Source: Thalassospiraceae bacterium LMO-JJ14 | GTDB taxonomy: Bacteria > Pseudomonadota > Alphaproteobacteria > Rhodospirillales > Casp-alpha2 | Length of the DNA stretch: 64,000 bases | Direction of reading: 5' to 3' | Assembly (NCBI GenBank): GCA_021555105.2 | Contig: CP134604.1 | Location: forward strand, 1,054,001 to 1,118,000 | In this document: positions 42,455-51,587 of the stretch, in pieces | Layout: every line of letters starts with the position of its first letter | Position numbering within the stretch: the stretch's first letter is position 1 | Notes under the pieces: generated by a model | Told to the model about the DNA's origin: nothing | Databases searched by the model: none | What the model saw: only the letters and a program-made list of their open reading frames with translations | Translations under genes and position numbers: made by a program

Positions 42455-44242
42455 TCAGGTGTCGTGTGTGATCAGGCCTTCTTCGAGGGCCTTGATCTGC
42501 AACGCCAGGAAGCGGGAATAGATCCGGCACTGCGCCAGCGAGCCGGCGGTGAACCATAACCCCGGCTGCGGCGTGCGGCACCACATGTTGTTCAACTCGC
42601 CGCCGTCGCTGAATCCCCAGACCGGGCCGACCTTGTCGGCGATCTCGTCGCCCATGAACTGGCGCACGGTTTCCTGCTGCATCTTGTAGCCGGTGGCCAT
42701 GACGATCAGATCGGCCTCAAGAACGGTGCCGTCCTTGAGCCGGGCGCCCTTGTCGCAGAAGCTATCGATGTCGGCATAATTGACGATATCGATTTCACCG
42801 TCGGCGATCAGTTCCGAGCAGCCGACGTCGAAATAATATCCGCCGCCGCGCTGCAGATAGCTCATCTGGAAGCCGCAGTCGTCGACCCCGTCATTGGTGC
42901 GAAAGCCGCGTGCTTCCAGTCTGTCGAGCAGGGGCTTGTCGATCTCCTTCGACATCTGCGTGGCGCGTTTGTAGGCGACCTTGAGAACCGGAAACGGGAA
43001 CGATGTCGCCAGCAAGTCGCAATCGTCGATCGACGGTCCTTCGGCATACAGCAGATACACCCGCTGCGCTTCCTTAAGGCTGACGATGTGCGACGATGCG
43101 CGCTGGATCATCGTCGTCTTGACGCCGCAGGCGTGCAGGTCCTGGGCAACATCGTGCGCGCTGTTGCCGGTGCCGATGACCATCGCTTTCTTGCCGGCCC
43201 ATTTGTGGCCGATTTCATAGGCGCCGGAATGCATCACCTCGCCCTTGAAATCCTTCAGCCCCGGCAGCTCCGGCATGATCGGAATGCCGCTGGCGCCGGT
43301 CGCCATGATGACGTGGCGCGGGCGGACGATACGTTCGCTGCCGTCGCTCTTTTTCAGTGTGACGATCCACTCATTCCTGTCGTCGTCGTAATCGGCCGAC
43401 GTCATCTCGGTGCCGGTCCAGTAATTCAGTTCCAGCGCCTCGACATAACATTCGAACCAGTTGGCCAGCATGTCTTTCGGGATATACACCGGCCACGTCG
43501 GCGGGAACGGCATATAGGGCATGTGGTTGACGTAGACTTCGTTGTGCAGCGTCAGCGAGTGGTAGCGCTTTCGCCAGTTGTCGCCGATGCGTTCATGCTT
43601 GTCGATGATCAGCGTATCCACGCCCAGGTGCGTCAGCCGCGCCGCCACGCCAAGCCCGGCCTGACCGCCGCCGACAACCAGCACCGCCGGGTCGCGGTCT
43701 TCATAGGCGCGCTGGCGGTCGCGAAAATCCTGCCAGTTCTCGCCACCCCATTCGCGGCTGAAGGCATCGCCGCCGGCGCGCTCGGCGCTGGTGCGCTCGG
43801 GAAAACCGTTCAGCGCCTGCAACGTTGTCGACAGGGTCCAGGCGCGCCATTCATTATCCGCATCCATGTCCTCACGCAGCCGGAGCACACCCGAGCCGGT
43901 GCCGACGGCTGTTGAAAAATCGAAGATAACCTCGATGGAATCGCTGCCCGCGCGCGTCACCATGCGCGGTCCCGCGTGGTCGTCGCTGAGATGAAAATCG
44001 GAGGGTTTCGCCGTGGCCAGTGTGGCGGCCAGTTTTGCGGCGATGGCTTCAGGGCCGCTGACCGTCGCAATCCGCCAGTCGAACGCCAGAACATCGCGCC
44101 AGTGGCCGTCTTTCATGAAAAGCGCGGCGGCGGCGGCTGTGTCGCCCGATGCCAGGGCATCGTTGAACGCGGCGAGCCAGGTTTCGGCGATTTCCAGCAG
44201 CGGAAGGTCGGTATCGGCGTCTTTGGGCATGTTCGAATCCAT
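42455..44242 (-). CDS. Flavin-containing monooxygenase with N-terminal NTF2-like domain
   Basis: A 595-residue two-domain protein. Residues about 12-145 form an NTF2/SnoaL-like domain (ETWLAAFNDALASGDTAAAAALFMKDGHWRDVLAFDWRI). Residues 185-590 form a class B flavoprotein monooxygenase: FAD motif GGGQAG (191-196), FMO/BVMO fingerprint FKGEVMHSGAY (332-342), NADP motif VIGTGNS (355-361) and the C-terminal VMATGYK. Uses FAD and NADPH to oxygenate a soft nucleophile or ketone. The fused NTF2 domain is a known arrangement in bacterial FMO-like proteins. Substrate unknown. Confidence 0.9.
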   Translation of the reverse strand: MDSNMPKDADTDLPLLEIAETWLAAFNDALASGDTAAAAALFMKDGHWRDVLAFDWRIATVSGPEAIAAKLAATLATAKPSDFHLSDDHAGPRMVTRAGSDSIEVIFDFSTAVGTGSGVLRLREDMDADNEWRAWTLSTTLQALNGFPERTSAERAGGDAFSREWGGENWQDFRDRQRAYEDRDPAVLVVGGGQAGLGVAARLTHLGVDTLIIDKHERIGDNWRKRYHSLTLHNEVYVNHMPYMPFPPTWPVYIPKDMLANWFECYVEALELNYWTGTEMTSADYDDDRNEWIVTLKKSDGSERIVRPRHVIMATGASGIPIMPELPGLKDFKGEVMHSGAYEIGHKWAGKKAMVIGTGNSAHDVAQDLHACGVKTTMIQRASSHIVSLKEAQRVYLLYAEGPSIDDCDLLATSFPFPVLKVAYKRATQMSKEIDKPLLDRLEARGFRTNDGVDDCGFQMSYLQRGGGYYFDVGCSELIADGEIDIVNYADIDSFCDKGARLKDGTVLEADLIVMATGYKMQQETVRQFMGDEIADKVGPVWGFSDGGELNNMWCRTPQPGLWFTAGSLAQCRIYSRFLALQIKALEEGLITHDT

Positions 44243-44419
44243 CTCTTATTGAGGAGGCGATGGTAAGGCACAGGCCACAGGGATCAAGGGCCGAGAGACC
44301 GGTAACAGGGCTTTGCATGGTCTGTCCGCGCTATATACTTGCCCGTCAGAACTTGAATGCAAGAATGGACACATTACGTGTCATAACGGATCAAGAAGAC
44401 AGAAATTCCGGGGGGACTT

Positions 44420-45394
44420 ATGGATTACAAATGGCTCGGCAGCACCGGCGTCAAGGTGTCGCAACTGTGTTTCGGCACCATGTCTTTCGGCGGCGATGCC
44501 GATGAGGCGGAATCCGCGAAAATGTATGCCGCGTGCCGCGATCGGGGGATCAACTTCTTCGACTGCGCCAACGGCTATTCGCAGGGCAAGGCGGAAACCA
44601 TCCTCGGCAAGCTGATGGCGTCCGAACGCGACGATCTGGTGATCACGTCGAAATGCTTCGTCCCCATGGGCGACGACATCAACATGCGTGGCGGCAACCG
44701 CCGCCATATCGCCACGGCCGTCGAGGCCAGCCTGAAGCGCCTGAAAACGGACCGGCTCGACGTTCTGTTCATGCACCGCTGGGACACGCAGGTGCCGCTC
44801 GAGGAAACGCTCCGCGCACTGGAAAATCTCGTCTCCCAGGGCAAGGTCATTTACCTCGGCGCCAGCAACTATACCGCCTGGCAGACCGCCAAGGGTCTCG
44901 GCATATCGGAACGCATGGGCTGGCCGCGCTTCGACGTCATTCAGCCGATGTACTCGCTGGTCAAGCGTCAGGTGGAATCCGAGATATTCCCGCTGGCGCT
45001 GGAGGAAAACCTCGGCGTCATCACCTACAGCCCGGTTGGCGGCGGCCTGCTCAGCGGCAAGTACGGTCCCGGCCAGCGCCCCGAACAGGGCCGTCTGATG
45101 ACGAACAAACAGTACACCGACCGTTACGGCGAGGAATGGGTGTTCGAGACCGCCGGCAAGTTCACCGAACTGGCGAAATCGAAGGGGGTGCATCCGGTCA
45201 GCCTTGCGGTCGCCTGGGCGGCGGCACATCCGGCGGTGACGTGCCCGATCATCGGCGCCCGAAGCCTGGAGCAGCTTCAGCCGTCACTGGACTCGCCAAG
45301 CATCGACATGACGCCGGAACTGCACGCAGAGATCGCCCAGCTCGGGCGCACACCGCCGCTGGCAACGGATCGGCTCGAAGAACAGCAAAGCTGA
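44420..45394 (+). CDS. Aldo/keto reductase (YdjG/GSP69-like)
   Basis: A 324-residue AKR. Catalytic residues are seen at FFDCANGYSQGKAE (aspartate and tyrosine), ITSKCF (lysine) and LFMHRWD (histidine), with the NADPH loop YSPVGGGLLSGKYG and the C-terminal CPIIGARSLEQL. GGGGGA lies 4 bp before the ATG. Reduces carbonyls with NADPH. Another AKR follows after 34 bp, suggesting a pair. Confidence 0.9.
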   Translation: MDYKWLGSTGVKVSQLCFGTMSFGGDADEAESAKMYAACRDRGINFFDCANGYSQGKAETILGKLMASERDDLVITSKCFVPMGDDINMRGGNRRHIATAVEASLKRLKTDRLDVLFMHRWDTQVPLEETLRALENLVSQGKVIYLGASNYTAWQTAKGLGISERMGWPRFDVIQPMYSLVKRQVESEIFPLALEENLGVITYSPVGGGLLSGKYGPGQRPEQGRLMTNKQYTDRYGEEWVFETAGKFTELAKSKGVHPVSLAVAWAAAHPAVTCPIIGARSLEQLQPSLDSPSIDMTPELHAEIAQLGRTPPLATDRLEEQQS

Positions 45395-45428
45395 CGCGGG
45401 TGCGTCCGCGTGCGAATGGGGGAATAGC

Positions 45429-46439
45429 ATGAAATACGCCGGGCTCGGGACCAGCGGTCTCAAGGTGTCGCCGATTTGTCTCGGTGCGATGACGTTCGGT
45501 AAACAGACCAGCCCCCAGGTCGCGGCGAAGATGGTCGGGCTGGCGCGGGACGCCGGGGTCAACTTCATCGATACGGCTGAATCCTATGTCATGGGGGAAT
45601 CCGAAAAGATCGTCGGCAAGCTGATCAAGAAGGATCGGTCCGACTGGGTCGTCGCGACCAAGCTCGGCTCCAAGGCCGTTGGCGACGGCCCCAACCAGCG
45701 CGGCCTCAGCCGGGCGTGGATGATCGACGGATTGAACGCAAGCCTGAAGCGGCTTGGCACGGATTACGTCGATATCTATTACCTGCACCGGGCCGACCCG
45801 ACGACGCCGCTGGTTGAAACCCTCGAGACGATGGGCGAGCTGATCCGTGCCGGCAAGGTCCGCTATTGGGGGTTCAGCAATTTCCGCGCCTGGAAGATCG
45901 CCGACATGGTGCACCTGTGCAGGGAACTGGGCGTGCCCAAGCCAGTCATCGCGCAGCCGTTCTATAACGCGATCTATCGCGTGCCGGAACTGGAATATCT
46001 GCCGGCCTGTCAAGAATTCGGCATTGGCGTTGTCCCTTACAGCCCGCTGGCGCGGGGCGTGCTGACGGGGAAATACGGTCTGGATGTCGGATCCGCCAAG
46101 GACACCAAGCGCGGCGCCGGGGAAATCGATACCTATGGCGATGTCTATACCCGCGATTGCCTGCGCATAGCGGCGAAGATCAAGGCCCGTGCCCAGGCGC
46201 GCGGCATGACGGCGGGCGACATGGCGATCAACTGGCTTTTGAACAACAGGATCGTCAGTTCGATTGTCACCGGCCCGCGTACGCTGGCGCACTGGAAAGC
46301 GTATCTCGGCGCGCTCGAGCACGCATTCACCGCCGCAGACGAAGCGTTCTTCGAAAAGCTCGTGCCGGGATGCTATCCGCTGGGAATCGGTTACACCGAA
46401 CAAAAGGATCCGCCGCAGGGCCGCGTCACATATACATGA
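45429..46439 (+). CDS. Aldo/keto reductase, second of a pair
   Basis: A 336-residue AKR: FIDTAESYVMGESEK, VATKLGSK, IYYLHRADPTTPLVETLETMGELI, YSPLARGVLTGKYG and SSIVTGPRTLAHWK. The catalytic tetrad residues (D, Y, K, H) are in place. It is related to, but clearly distinct from, the preceding AKR, so it is not a recent duplication. It is likely co-transcribed with it. Confidence 0.9.
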   Translation: MKYAGLGTSGLKVSPICLGAMTFGKQTSPQVAAKMVGLARDAGVNFIDTAESYVMGESEKIVGKLIKKDRSDWVVATKLGSKAVGDGPNQRGLSRAWMIDGLNASLKRLGTDYVDIYYLHRADPTTPLVETLETMGELIRAGKVRYWGFSNFRAWKIADMVHLCRELGVPKPVIAQPFYNAIYRVPELEYLPACQEFGIGVVPYSPLARGVLTGKYGLDVGSAKDTKRGAGEIDTYGDVYTRDCLRIAAKIKARAQARGMTAGDMAINWLLNNRIVSSIVTGPRTLAHWKAYLGALEHAFTAADEAFFEKLVPGCYPLGIGYTEQKDPPQGRVTYT

Positions 46440-46460
46440 GCTAAGCGTATATCAGACAGA

Positions 46461-46497
46461 GTGTGATTAATTATTTATGAATAAAATTTAATCACAC
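46461..46497. promoter_or_regulatory. Symmetric dyad GTGTGATTAA...TTAATCACAC upstream of urtA
   Basis: Perfect 10-bp arms with a 17-bp AT-rich spacer, starting 22 bp after the aldo/keto reductase stop. It could be an operator for the urt-ure block or a terminator hairpin for the AKR pair. The TGTGA half resembles CRP-type half-sites, but the spacer is too long for CRP. Confidence 0.45.
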
Positions 46498-46655
46498 CGT
46501 ATAAAATGCCTATTAAATAATCTGTTTTTGCCATGGCAAGCCTTGCGGTCGCCCGTATAGACCCCTTGATCCGGCCCCTGCCTCTTCCCGTTTATCCATT
46601 TTTATCAATCTTCTAGGTGCGGCCTTCGGGGTTATACACAGCGTCCCCGGATTCT

Positions 46656-46670
46656 TGGCCCATTTTTTGT
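46656..46670 (+). promoter_or_regulatory. Possible sigma-54 promoter of urtA
   Basis: TGGCCCATTTTTTGT fits TGGCAC-N5-TTGC in the -24 GG and the spacing, but the -12 element is GT instead of GC. It ends 43 bp before the urtA start. Nitrogen-scavenging urea uptake is often under NtrC/sigma-54, which supports it. Confidence 0.35.
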
Positions 46671-46713
46671 AATGCCTTGCTGCAGTGCAACAACATCCTA
46701 GGGGAGTCACTTC

Positions 46714-48000
46714 ATGCAAATGAGATGTAAATCACTCGTCACTGCCGGCGTTCTTGCCGCGTCCATGGCGATCAGCAGCGTCGCATCGGCGGCGGACACG
46801 ATTAAGGTCGGCATTCTTCACTCGCTTTCCGGCACCATGGCGATCAGCGAAACCACGCTGAAAGACGCCATGCTGATGCTCATCGAAGATCAGAACAAAA
46901 AGGGCGGCATACTCGGCAAGAAACTTGAAGCCGTCGTCGTCGACCCGGCCTCCAACTGGCCGCTGTTCGCCGAAAAAGCCCGCGAACTCATCTCCGTCAA
47001 CAAGGTTGATGTTGTTTTCGGTTGCTGGACGTCCGTTTCGCGCAAATCCGTTCTGCCGGTGTTCGAGGAACTGAACAGCATTCTGTTCTACCCGGTGCAG
47101 TACGAAGGTGAAGAAAGCCAGAAGAACGTTTTCTATACCGGTGCGGCCCCGAACCAGCAGGCTATTCCGGCTGTCGATTACCTGATGGAAGAAGGCGTAA
47201 AGCGTTGGGTGCTTGCCGGTACCGACTATGTGTACCCGCGGACCACCAACAAAATTCTTGAAGCCTATCTCAAGGACAAGGGTGTCGCCGCTGGCGACAT
47301 CATGATCAACTACACGCCGTTCGGTCATTCCGATTGGCAGACGATCGTCTCCGACATCAAGAAGTTCGGCTCGGCCGGCAAGAAAACCGCTGTGGTTTCG
47401 ACCATCAACGGTGACGCCAACGTACCGTTCTACAAGGAACTGGGTAACCAGGGCCTCAAGGCCGAAGACATTCCGGTCGTCGCGTTCTCGGTCGGCGAAG
47501 AAGAACTCGCCGGTCTCGATACCGCACCGCTGGTCGGTCACCTGGCTGCATGGAACTATTTCATGTCCGTCGACAGCCCGGAAAACGCCGACTTCATCAA
47601 AAAGTGGAAAGCCTTCACCAAGGATCCGAAGCGCGTATCCAACGACCCGATGGAAGCACACTACATCGGTTTCAACATGTGGGTTAAGGCCGTTGAAATC
47701 GCCGGGACCACCGACGCCGACGCGGTCATCGACTCGCTCGTCGGTGTTGCGGTGCCGAACCTGACGGGCGGTTACTCGGCGATGATGCCGAACCACCACA
47801 TCACCAAGCCGGTCCTGATCGGCGAAATTCAGGCCGACGGCCAGTTCGAGGTCGTGACCTCGACGCCGGGCCTGGTCCCGGGTGATGCCTGGTCCGACTT
47901 CCTGCCGGGTTCCAAGGACCTGATCAGCGATTGGCGTGCGCCTATGTCGTGCGGCAACTTCAACACCAAGACCGGCAAATGCGGCGGTCAAGGCAGCTAA
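46714..48000 (+). CDS. urtA: Urea ABC transporter substrate-binding protein
   Basis: A 428-residue periplasmic protein. A Sec signal (MQMRCKSLVTAGVLAASMAISSVASA) precedes ADTIKVGILHSLSGTMAISETTLKDAMLMLIEDQN, the canonical UrtA start. GCWTSVSRKSVLPVFEELNSILFYPVQYEGEE and the ending CNFNTKTGKCGG are diagnostic of UrtA rather than of amide- or branched-chain-amino-acid-binding proteins. Captures urea in the periplasm and delivers it to UrtBC. A GGGGAG site precedes the ATG. A strong hairpin follows the gene. Confidence 0.96.
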   Translation: MQMRCKSLVTAGVLAASMAISSVASAADTIKVGILHSLSGTMAISETTLKDAMLMLIEDQNKKGGILGKKLEAVVVDPASNWPLFAEKARELISVNKVDVVFGCWTSVSRKSVLPVFEELNSILFYPVQYEGEESQKNVFYTGAAPNQQAIPAVDYLMEEGVKRWVLAGTDYVYPRTTNKILEAYLKDKGVAAGDIMINYTPFGHSDWQTIVSDIKKFGSAGKKTAVVSTINGDANVPFYKELGNQGLKAEDIPVVAFSVGEEELAGLDTAPLVGHLAAWNYFMSVDSPENADFIKKWKAFTKDPKRVSNDPMEAHYIGFNMWVKAVEIAGTTDADAVIDSLVGVAVPNLTGGYSAMMPNHHITKPVLIGEIQADGQFEVVTSTPGLVPGDAWSDFLPGSKDLISDWRAPMSCGNFNTKTGKCGGQGS

Positions 48001-48014
48001 GCACATGATCGTTC

Positions 48015-48037
48015 GGGGGTGGCATCATGCCACCCCC
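48015..48037 (+). terminator. Strong hairpin between urtA and urtB
   Basis: An 11-bp perfect stem, GGGGGTGGCAT against ATGCCACCCCC, with a one-base centre, starts 14 bp after the urtA stop. There is no T-run, so it is more likely a 3'-end stabiliser or processing site that raises urtA mRNA over urtB-E, although partial termination is possible. Confidence 0.6.
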
Positions 48038-48081
48038 GGGCATCTGCTCTTCACATCTTTACTGATGGCGGACCTGCCTCC

Positions 48082-49698
48082 ATGAATACGCCTACAAAGA
48101 CCGGAACACCCTTCTTCCTTTTCCTGTTTATTCTTTTTCTGATCTCGCCGGTGCGTGCCGACGATCTGGGCGCACAGATCGATGCTCTGGCCGAAGGCGG
48201 ATTCAGTGCCCGCGCCAAAGTCATCGACGCGCTCGCGGCAACCGGCGATAGCCGCGTCATCCCGGCGCTCGAAGCGCTCGGTGACGGCAAGCTCTACCAG
48301 CAAAAACTCGGCGGCAAGGTCTTCATTACCGAAAAGACCGGCAGCCAATACAAACTGATCGATCCGCTGACGCTGGCGCCCGGCGAGACCGTCGCCAAGG
48401 GCGCGCTCAAGAAAATCAAGGTCAACAACCGGCTGCGGCGTGCCGTCCGGGACGCGCTGGGCGGGCTGCAGCTTCGCTCCAAAAAACCCGAAGACCGTAT
48501 GGCGGCAGCCGAGTCCGTCTTTAAATCCAAGGATCCGAACGCCATTCCGCTGCTCGACAAGGCGCTTGCGCAGGAAGCCGATGACGCCGTGAAAAAGGTC
48601 ATGCGCGAGGCGCGCGCCACGGCGGTGCTGGCGAGCGGGCTGGACGAAGCGGCCAAGCTCGACGCCATCAAAGTCCTGACCGAACGGTCCGGGCGCGATT
48701 CACGCTCGATCCTTCTGGCCTTCGCCAACACCGCCGAGGGCACGCTGAAAACCGCGGCCACCGAAGCCGCCGCGCTGATCGAACGCTCGCTCGCCGCCTG
48801 GGCGACGGCACAGAACGTCTGGTACGGCCTGTCGCTGGGCTCGGTGCTTTTGCTTGCCGCCATCGGCCTTGCCATCACCTTCGGCGTGATGGGCGTGATC
48901 AACATGGCGCACGGCGAGATGGTGATGCTCGGCGCCTATACGACGTTCGTCGTGCAGGACGTGATCCGAACGTCATATCCGCAACTGTTCGAAATTTCCC
49001 TGCTGATCTCGATCCCGCTGGCGTTCCTTGTCGCCGGCGGCATCGGCGTCGCCATCGAACGCGGCATTATCCGGTATCTGTACGGCCGGCCGTTGGAAAC
49101 GCTGCTTGCGACATGGGGCATTTCACTAGCGCTGCAGCAGACCGTGCGCTCGATCTTCGGGCCGACCAACCAGGAAGTCGGCACCCCCGATTTCATGTCC
49201 GGCGCCTTCGAGATCGGTCAGATGACGATCACCTATAATCGGCTTTATATTCTTATCTTCGCGATGGTCGTGCTTTTCGTCCTCATGCTGGTCATGAAAA
49301 AAACGCCCTACGGTCTGCAGATGCGCGCGGTCACGCAAAACCGTTCGATGGCCGGGGCCATGGGAATTCGCACCGACTGGGTCGACGCGCTGACCTTCGG
49401 ACTCGGCTCCGGCATCGCCGGGATCGCCGGTGTCGCGCTCAGCCAGATCGATAACGTCAGCCCCAACCTGGGCCAGTCTTATATCATCGACAGTTTCATG
49501 GTCGTCGTCTTCGGCGGTGTCGGAAATCTGTGGGGGACGCTGGTCGGCGCCATGACGCTGGGGGTCGCCAACAAATTTCTTGAACCCTTCGCGGGCGCCG
49601 TGCTCGGCAAGATCGTCGTGCTCGTCTTCATCATCCTGTTCATTCAGAAGAAGCCCCGCGGCATGTTCGCGCTCAAGGGCAGGGCGGTGGAAGCATGA
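48082..49698 (+). CDS. urtB: Urea ABC transporter permease UrtB
   Basis: A 538-residue permease. A signal-like hydrophobic N-terminus (PFFLFLFILFLISPVRA) and a charged helical-repeat domain (about 25-245, containing repeated ALxxAxxPDAVKKV-like units) precede the membrane part. The latter begins WYGLSLGSVLLLAAIGLAITFGVMGVINMAHGEMVMLGAY, the branched-chain-permease signature. The long N-terminal extension is normal for UrtB. ATG at 48082 (MNTPTKTG) is chosen; the upstream in-frame part overlaps the hairpin region. The stop overlaps the urtC start. Confidence 0.94.
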   Translation: MNTPTKTGTPFFLFLFILFLISPVRADDLGAQIDALAEGGFSARAKVIDALAATGDSRVIPALEALGDGKLYQQKLGGKVFITEKTGSQYKLIDPLTLAPGETVAKGALKKIKVNNRLRRAVRDALGGLQLRSKKPEDRMAAAESVFKSKDPNAIPLLDKALAQEADDAVKKVMREARATAVLASGLDEAAKLDAIKVLTERSGRDSRSILLAFANTAEGTLKTAATEAAALIERSLAAWATAQNVWYGLSLGSVLLLAAIGLAITFGVMGVINMAHGEMVMLGAYTTFVVQDVIRTSYPQLFEISLLISIPLAFLVAGGIGVAIERGIIRYLYGRPLETLLATWGISLALQQTVRSIFGPTNQEVGTPDFMSGAFEIGQMTITYNRLYILIFAMVVLFVLMLVMKKTPYGLQMRAVTQNRSMAGAMGIRTDWVDALTFGLGSGIAGIAGVALSQIDNVSPNLGQSYIIDSFMVVVFGGVGNLWGTLVGAMTLGVANKFLEPFAGAVLGKIVVLVFIILFIQKKPRGMFALKGRAVEA

Positions 49699-50834
49699 TG
49701 ACCAACTTCATGGCCGGGGCGCTGGGACTGCGCACGTATCTGTTCATCGGCATTCTGGCGGCGGTTATCGTGACGGTCGGCATCCTCAATCTCGCCGTGC
49801 CGGAAAGCCACCCGCTGCACACCTCGACGTACGTCGTATCTCTGTTCGGCAAATATCTCTGCTACGCCATGCTGGCGCTGGCGATCGATCTGGTGTGGGG
49901 CTTCTGCGGCGTGCTGTCGCTGGGGCACGGCGCGTTCTTCGCGCTCGGCGGCTACGCCATGGGCATGTATCTGATGCGCCAGATCGGCACGCGCGGCGTT
50001 TACGGTCACCCGGAGCTGCCGGACTTCATGGTGTTTTTGAACTGGAAGGAACTGCCCTGGTACTGGTATGGCTTCGACAGTTTCTGGTTCGCCGCCCTGA
50101 TGGCGGTTTTGGTGCCGGGGCTGCTGGCGTTCGCCTTCGGCTGGTTCGCGTTTCGCTCTCGCGTGACCGGCGTTTATCTGTCGATCATCACCCAGGCCAT
50201 GACCTTTGCCCTGTTGCTGGCGTTCTTCAGGAACGACATGGGCTTCGGCGGCAACAACGGCCTGACCGACTTTAAGGACATCCTCGGCTTCGACGTGCAG
50301 ACCGACGCCACGCGGTTCGGCCTGTTCGCGGCCAGCGGCATCGCACTGATCGCCGCCTTCCTGATCGCCCAGGCGATCGTGCATTCCAAGCTCGGCAAGA
50401 TCCTGATCGGTGTTCGTGATGCCGAAAGCCGGACCCGTTTCCTTGGCTACCGGGTCGAACACTACAAGCTGTTCGTGTGGGTGTTGTCGGCGATGATCGC
50501 GGGGGTCGCAGGGGCGCTTTATGTGCCGCAGGTCGGTATTATCAACCCGTCCGAGTTCTCGCCCGCCAACTCCATCGAAGCGGTGATCTGGGTCGCCGTC
50601 GGCGGGCGTGGCACGCTGGTCGGCGCGGCGCTGGGCGCGGTGCTGGTCAACGGCGCCAAGACGATCTTCACCGGCATCCTGCCGGAAGTCTGGCTGTTTG
50701 CGCTGGGCGCGTTGTTCATCGCCGTCACCCTGTTCCTGCCGAAAGGCATCCTCGGTCTGGCGAACCAGATCATCGCCCGGCGCAAGACCCGTGCCGCGAC
50801 AAGTGCGCAACCGCAACCGCAAGAGGCCGACTGA
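49695..50834 (+). CDS. urtC: Urea ABC transporter permease UrtC
   Basis: A 379-residue permease with about ten hydrophobic helices. The block LAIDLVWGFCGVLSLGHGAFFALGGYAMGMYLMRQIG is the UrtC signature, and YLSIITQAMTFALLLAFFRNDMGFGGNNGLTDFK follows. Its start overlaps the urtB stop by four bases, and its stop overlaps the urtD start by one, so translation is coupled. The C-terminus is a Q/A-rich tail. Confidence 0.95.
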   Translation: MMTNFMAGALGLRTYLFIGILAAVIVTVGILNLAVPESHPLHTSTYVVSLFGKYLCYAMLALAIDLVWGFCGVLSLGHGAFFALGGYAMGMYLMRQIGTRGVYGHPELPDFMVFLNWKELPWYWYGFDSFWFAALMAVLVPGLLAFAFGWFAFRSRVTGVYLSIITQAMTFALLLAFFRNDMGFGGNNGLTDFKDILGFDVQTDATRFGLFAASGIALIAAFLIAQAIVHSKLGKILIGVRDAESRTRFLGYRVEHYKLFVWVLSAMIAGVAGALYVPQVGIINPSEFSPANSIEAVIWVAVGGRGTLVGAALGAVLVNGAKTIFTGILPEVWLFALGALFIAVTLFLPKGILGLANQIIARRKTRAATSAQPQPQEAD

Positions 50835-51583
50835 TGACGCAAATGGGCGATACGCTTTTGTATGTGGATAACGTCTCCGTCAGTTTTGACGGGTTCAAGG
50901 CGTTGAACGGTCTGTCGCTGTATATCGCCGAAGGAGAGATGCGCGCCATCATCGGCCCCAACGGCGCCGGCAAGACAACGATGATGGATGTCATCACCGG
51001 CAAGACCCGGCCGGATACCGGCATCGTCGCCTTCGGCGCATCGCACGATCTGACGAAAATGGATGAAGCCGAGATCGCCAAGCTCGGCATCGGCCGCAAG
51101 TTCCAAAAACCGACGGTGTTCGAAAGCCATACGGTGTACGACAACATCCTGCTGGCGCTGGACCGGCCGCGCGGCGTGCTCAGCACCCTGTTCGACAAAT
51201 CGAACGGCGCCGATCACAAGCGGATCGACGAGATTCTCGAAATTACGCGCCTCGGCGATCTCAAGAACGAGCTGGGCGCCAACCTGTCGCACGGTCAGAA
51301 ACAGTGGCTGGAAATCGGCATGTTGCTGGCGCAGGACCCGATGCTGTTGCTGGTCGACGAGCCGGCCGCGGGCATGACGGATGCGGAAACCGCCGAGACG
51401 GCAAGGCTTCTCAAGGAAATCGCCAGGACCCACTCCGTCGTCGTCGTCGAACACGACATGGATTTCGTCCGCGATCTCGGCGTCAAGGTGACGGTGCTGC
51501 ACGAAGGTTCCGTGTTGGCGGAAGGCTCGCTTGAACAGGTGAGCGCAAATCAGGACGTCATCGACGTGTACTTGGGGCGCTAG
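50834..51583 (+). CDS. urtD: Urea ABC transporter ATP-binding protein UrtD
   Basis: A 249-residue ABC ATPase of the LivG type. Walker A GPNGAGKT, signature LSHGQKQWLEIGMLLAQDPMLLLVDEPAAGMTDAET with Walker B, and VVEHDMDFV (H-loop). The LSHGQKQWLEIGM form is typical of UrtD. Start TGATG overlap with urtC. Pairs with UrtE to energise urea import. Confidence 0.95.
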   Translation: MTQMGDTLLYVDNVSVSFDGFKALNGLSLYIAEGEMRAIIGPNGAGKTTMMDVITGKTRPDTGIVAFGASHDLTKMDEAEIAKLGIGRKFQKPTVFESHTVYDNILLALDRPRGVLSTLFDKSNGADHKRIDEILEITRLGDLKNELGANLSHGQKQWLEIGMLLAQDPMLLLVDEPAAGMTDAETAETARLLKEIARTHSVVVVEHDMDFVRDLGVKVTVLHEGSVLAEGSLEQVSANQDVIDVYLGR

Positions 51584-51587
51584 GAAC

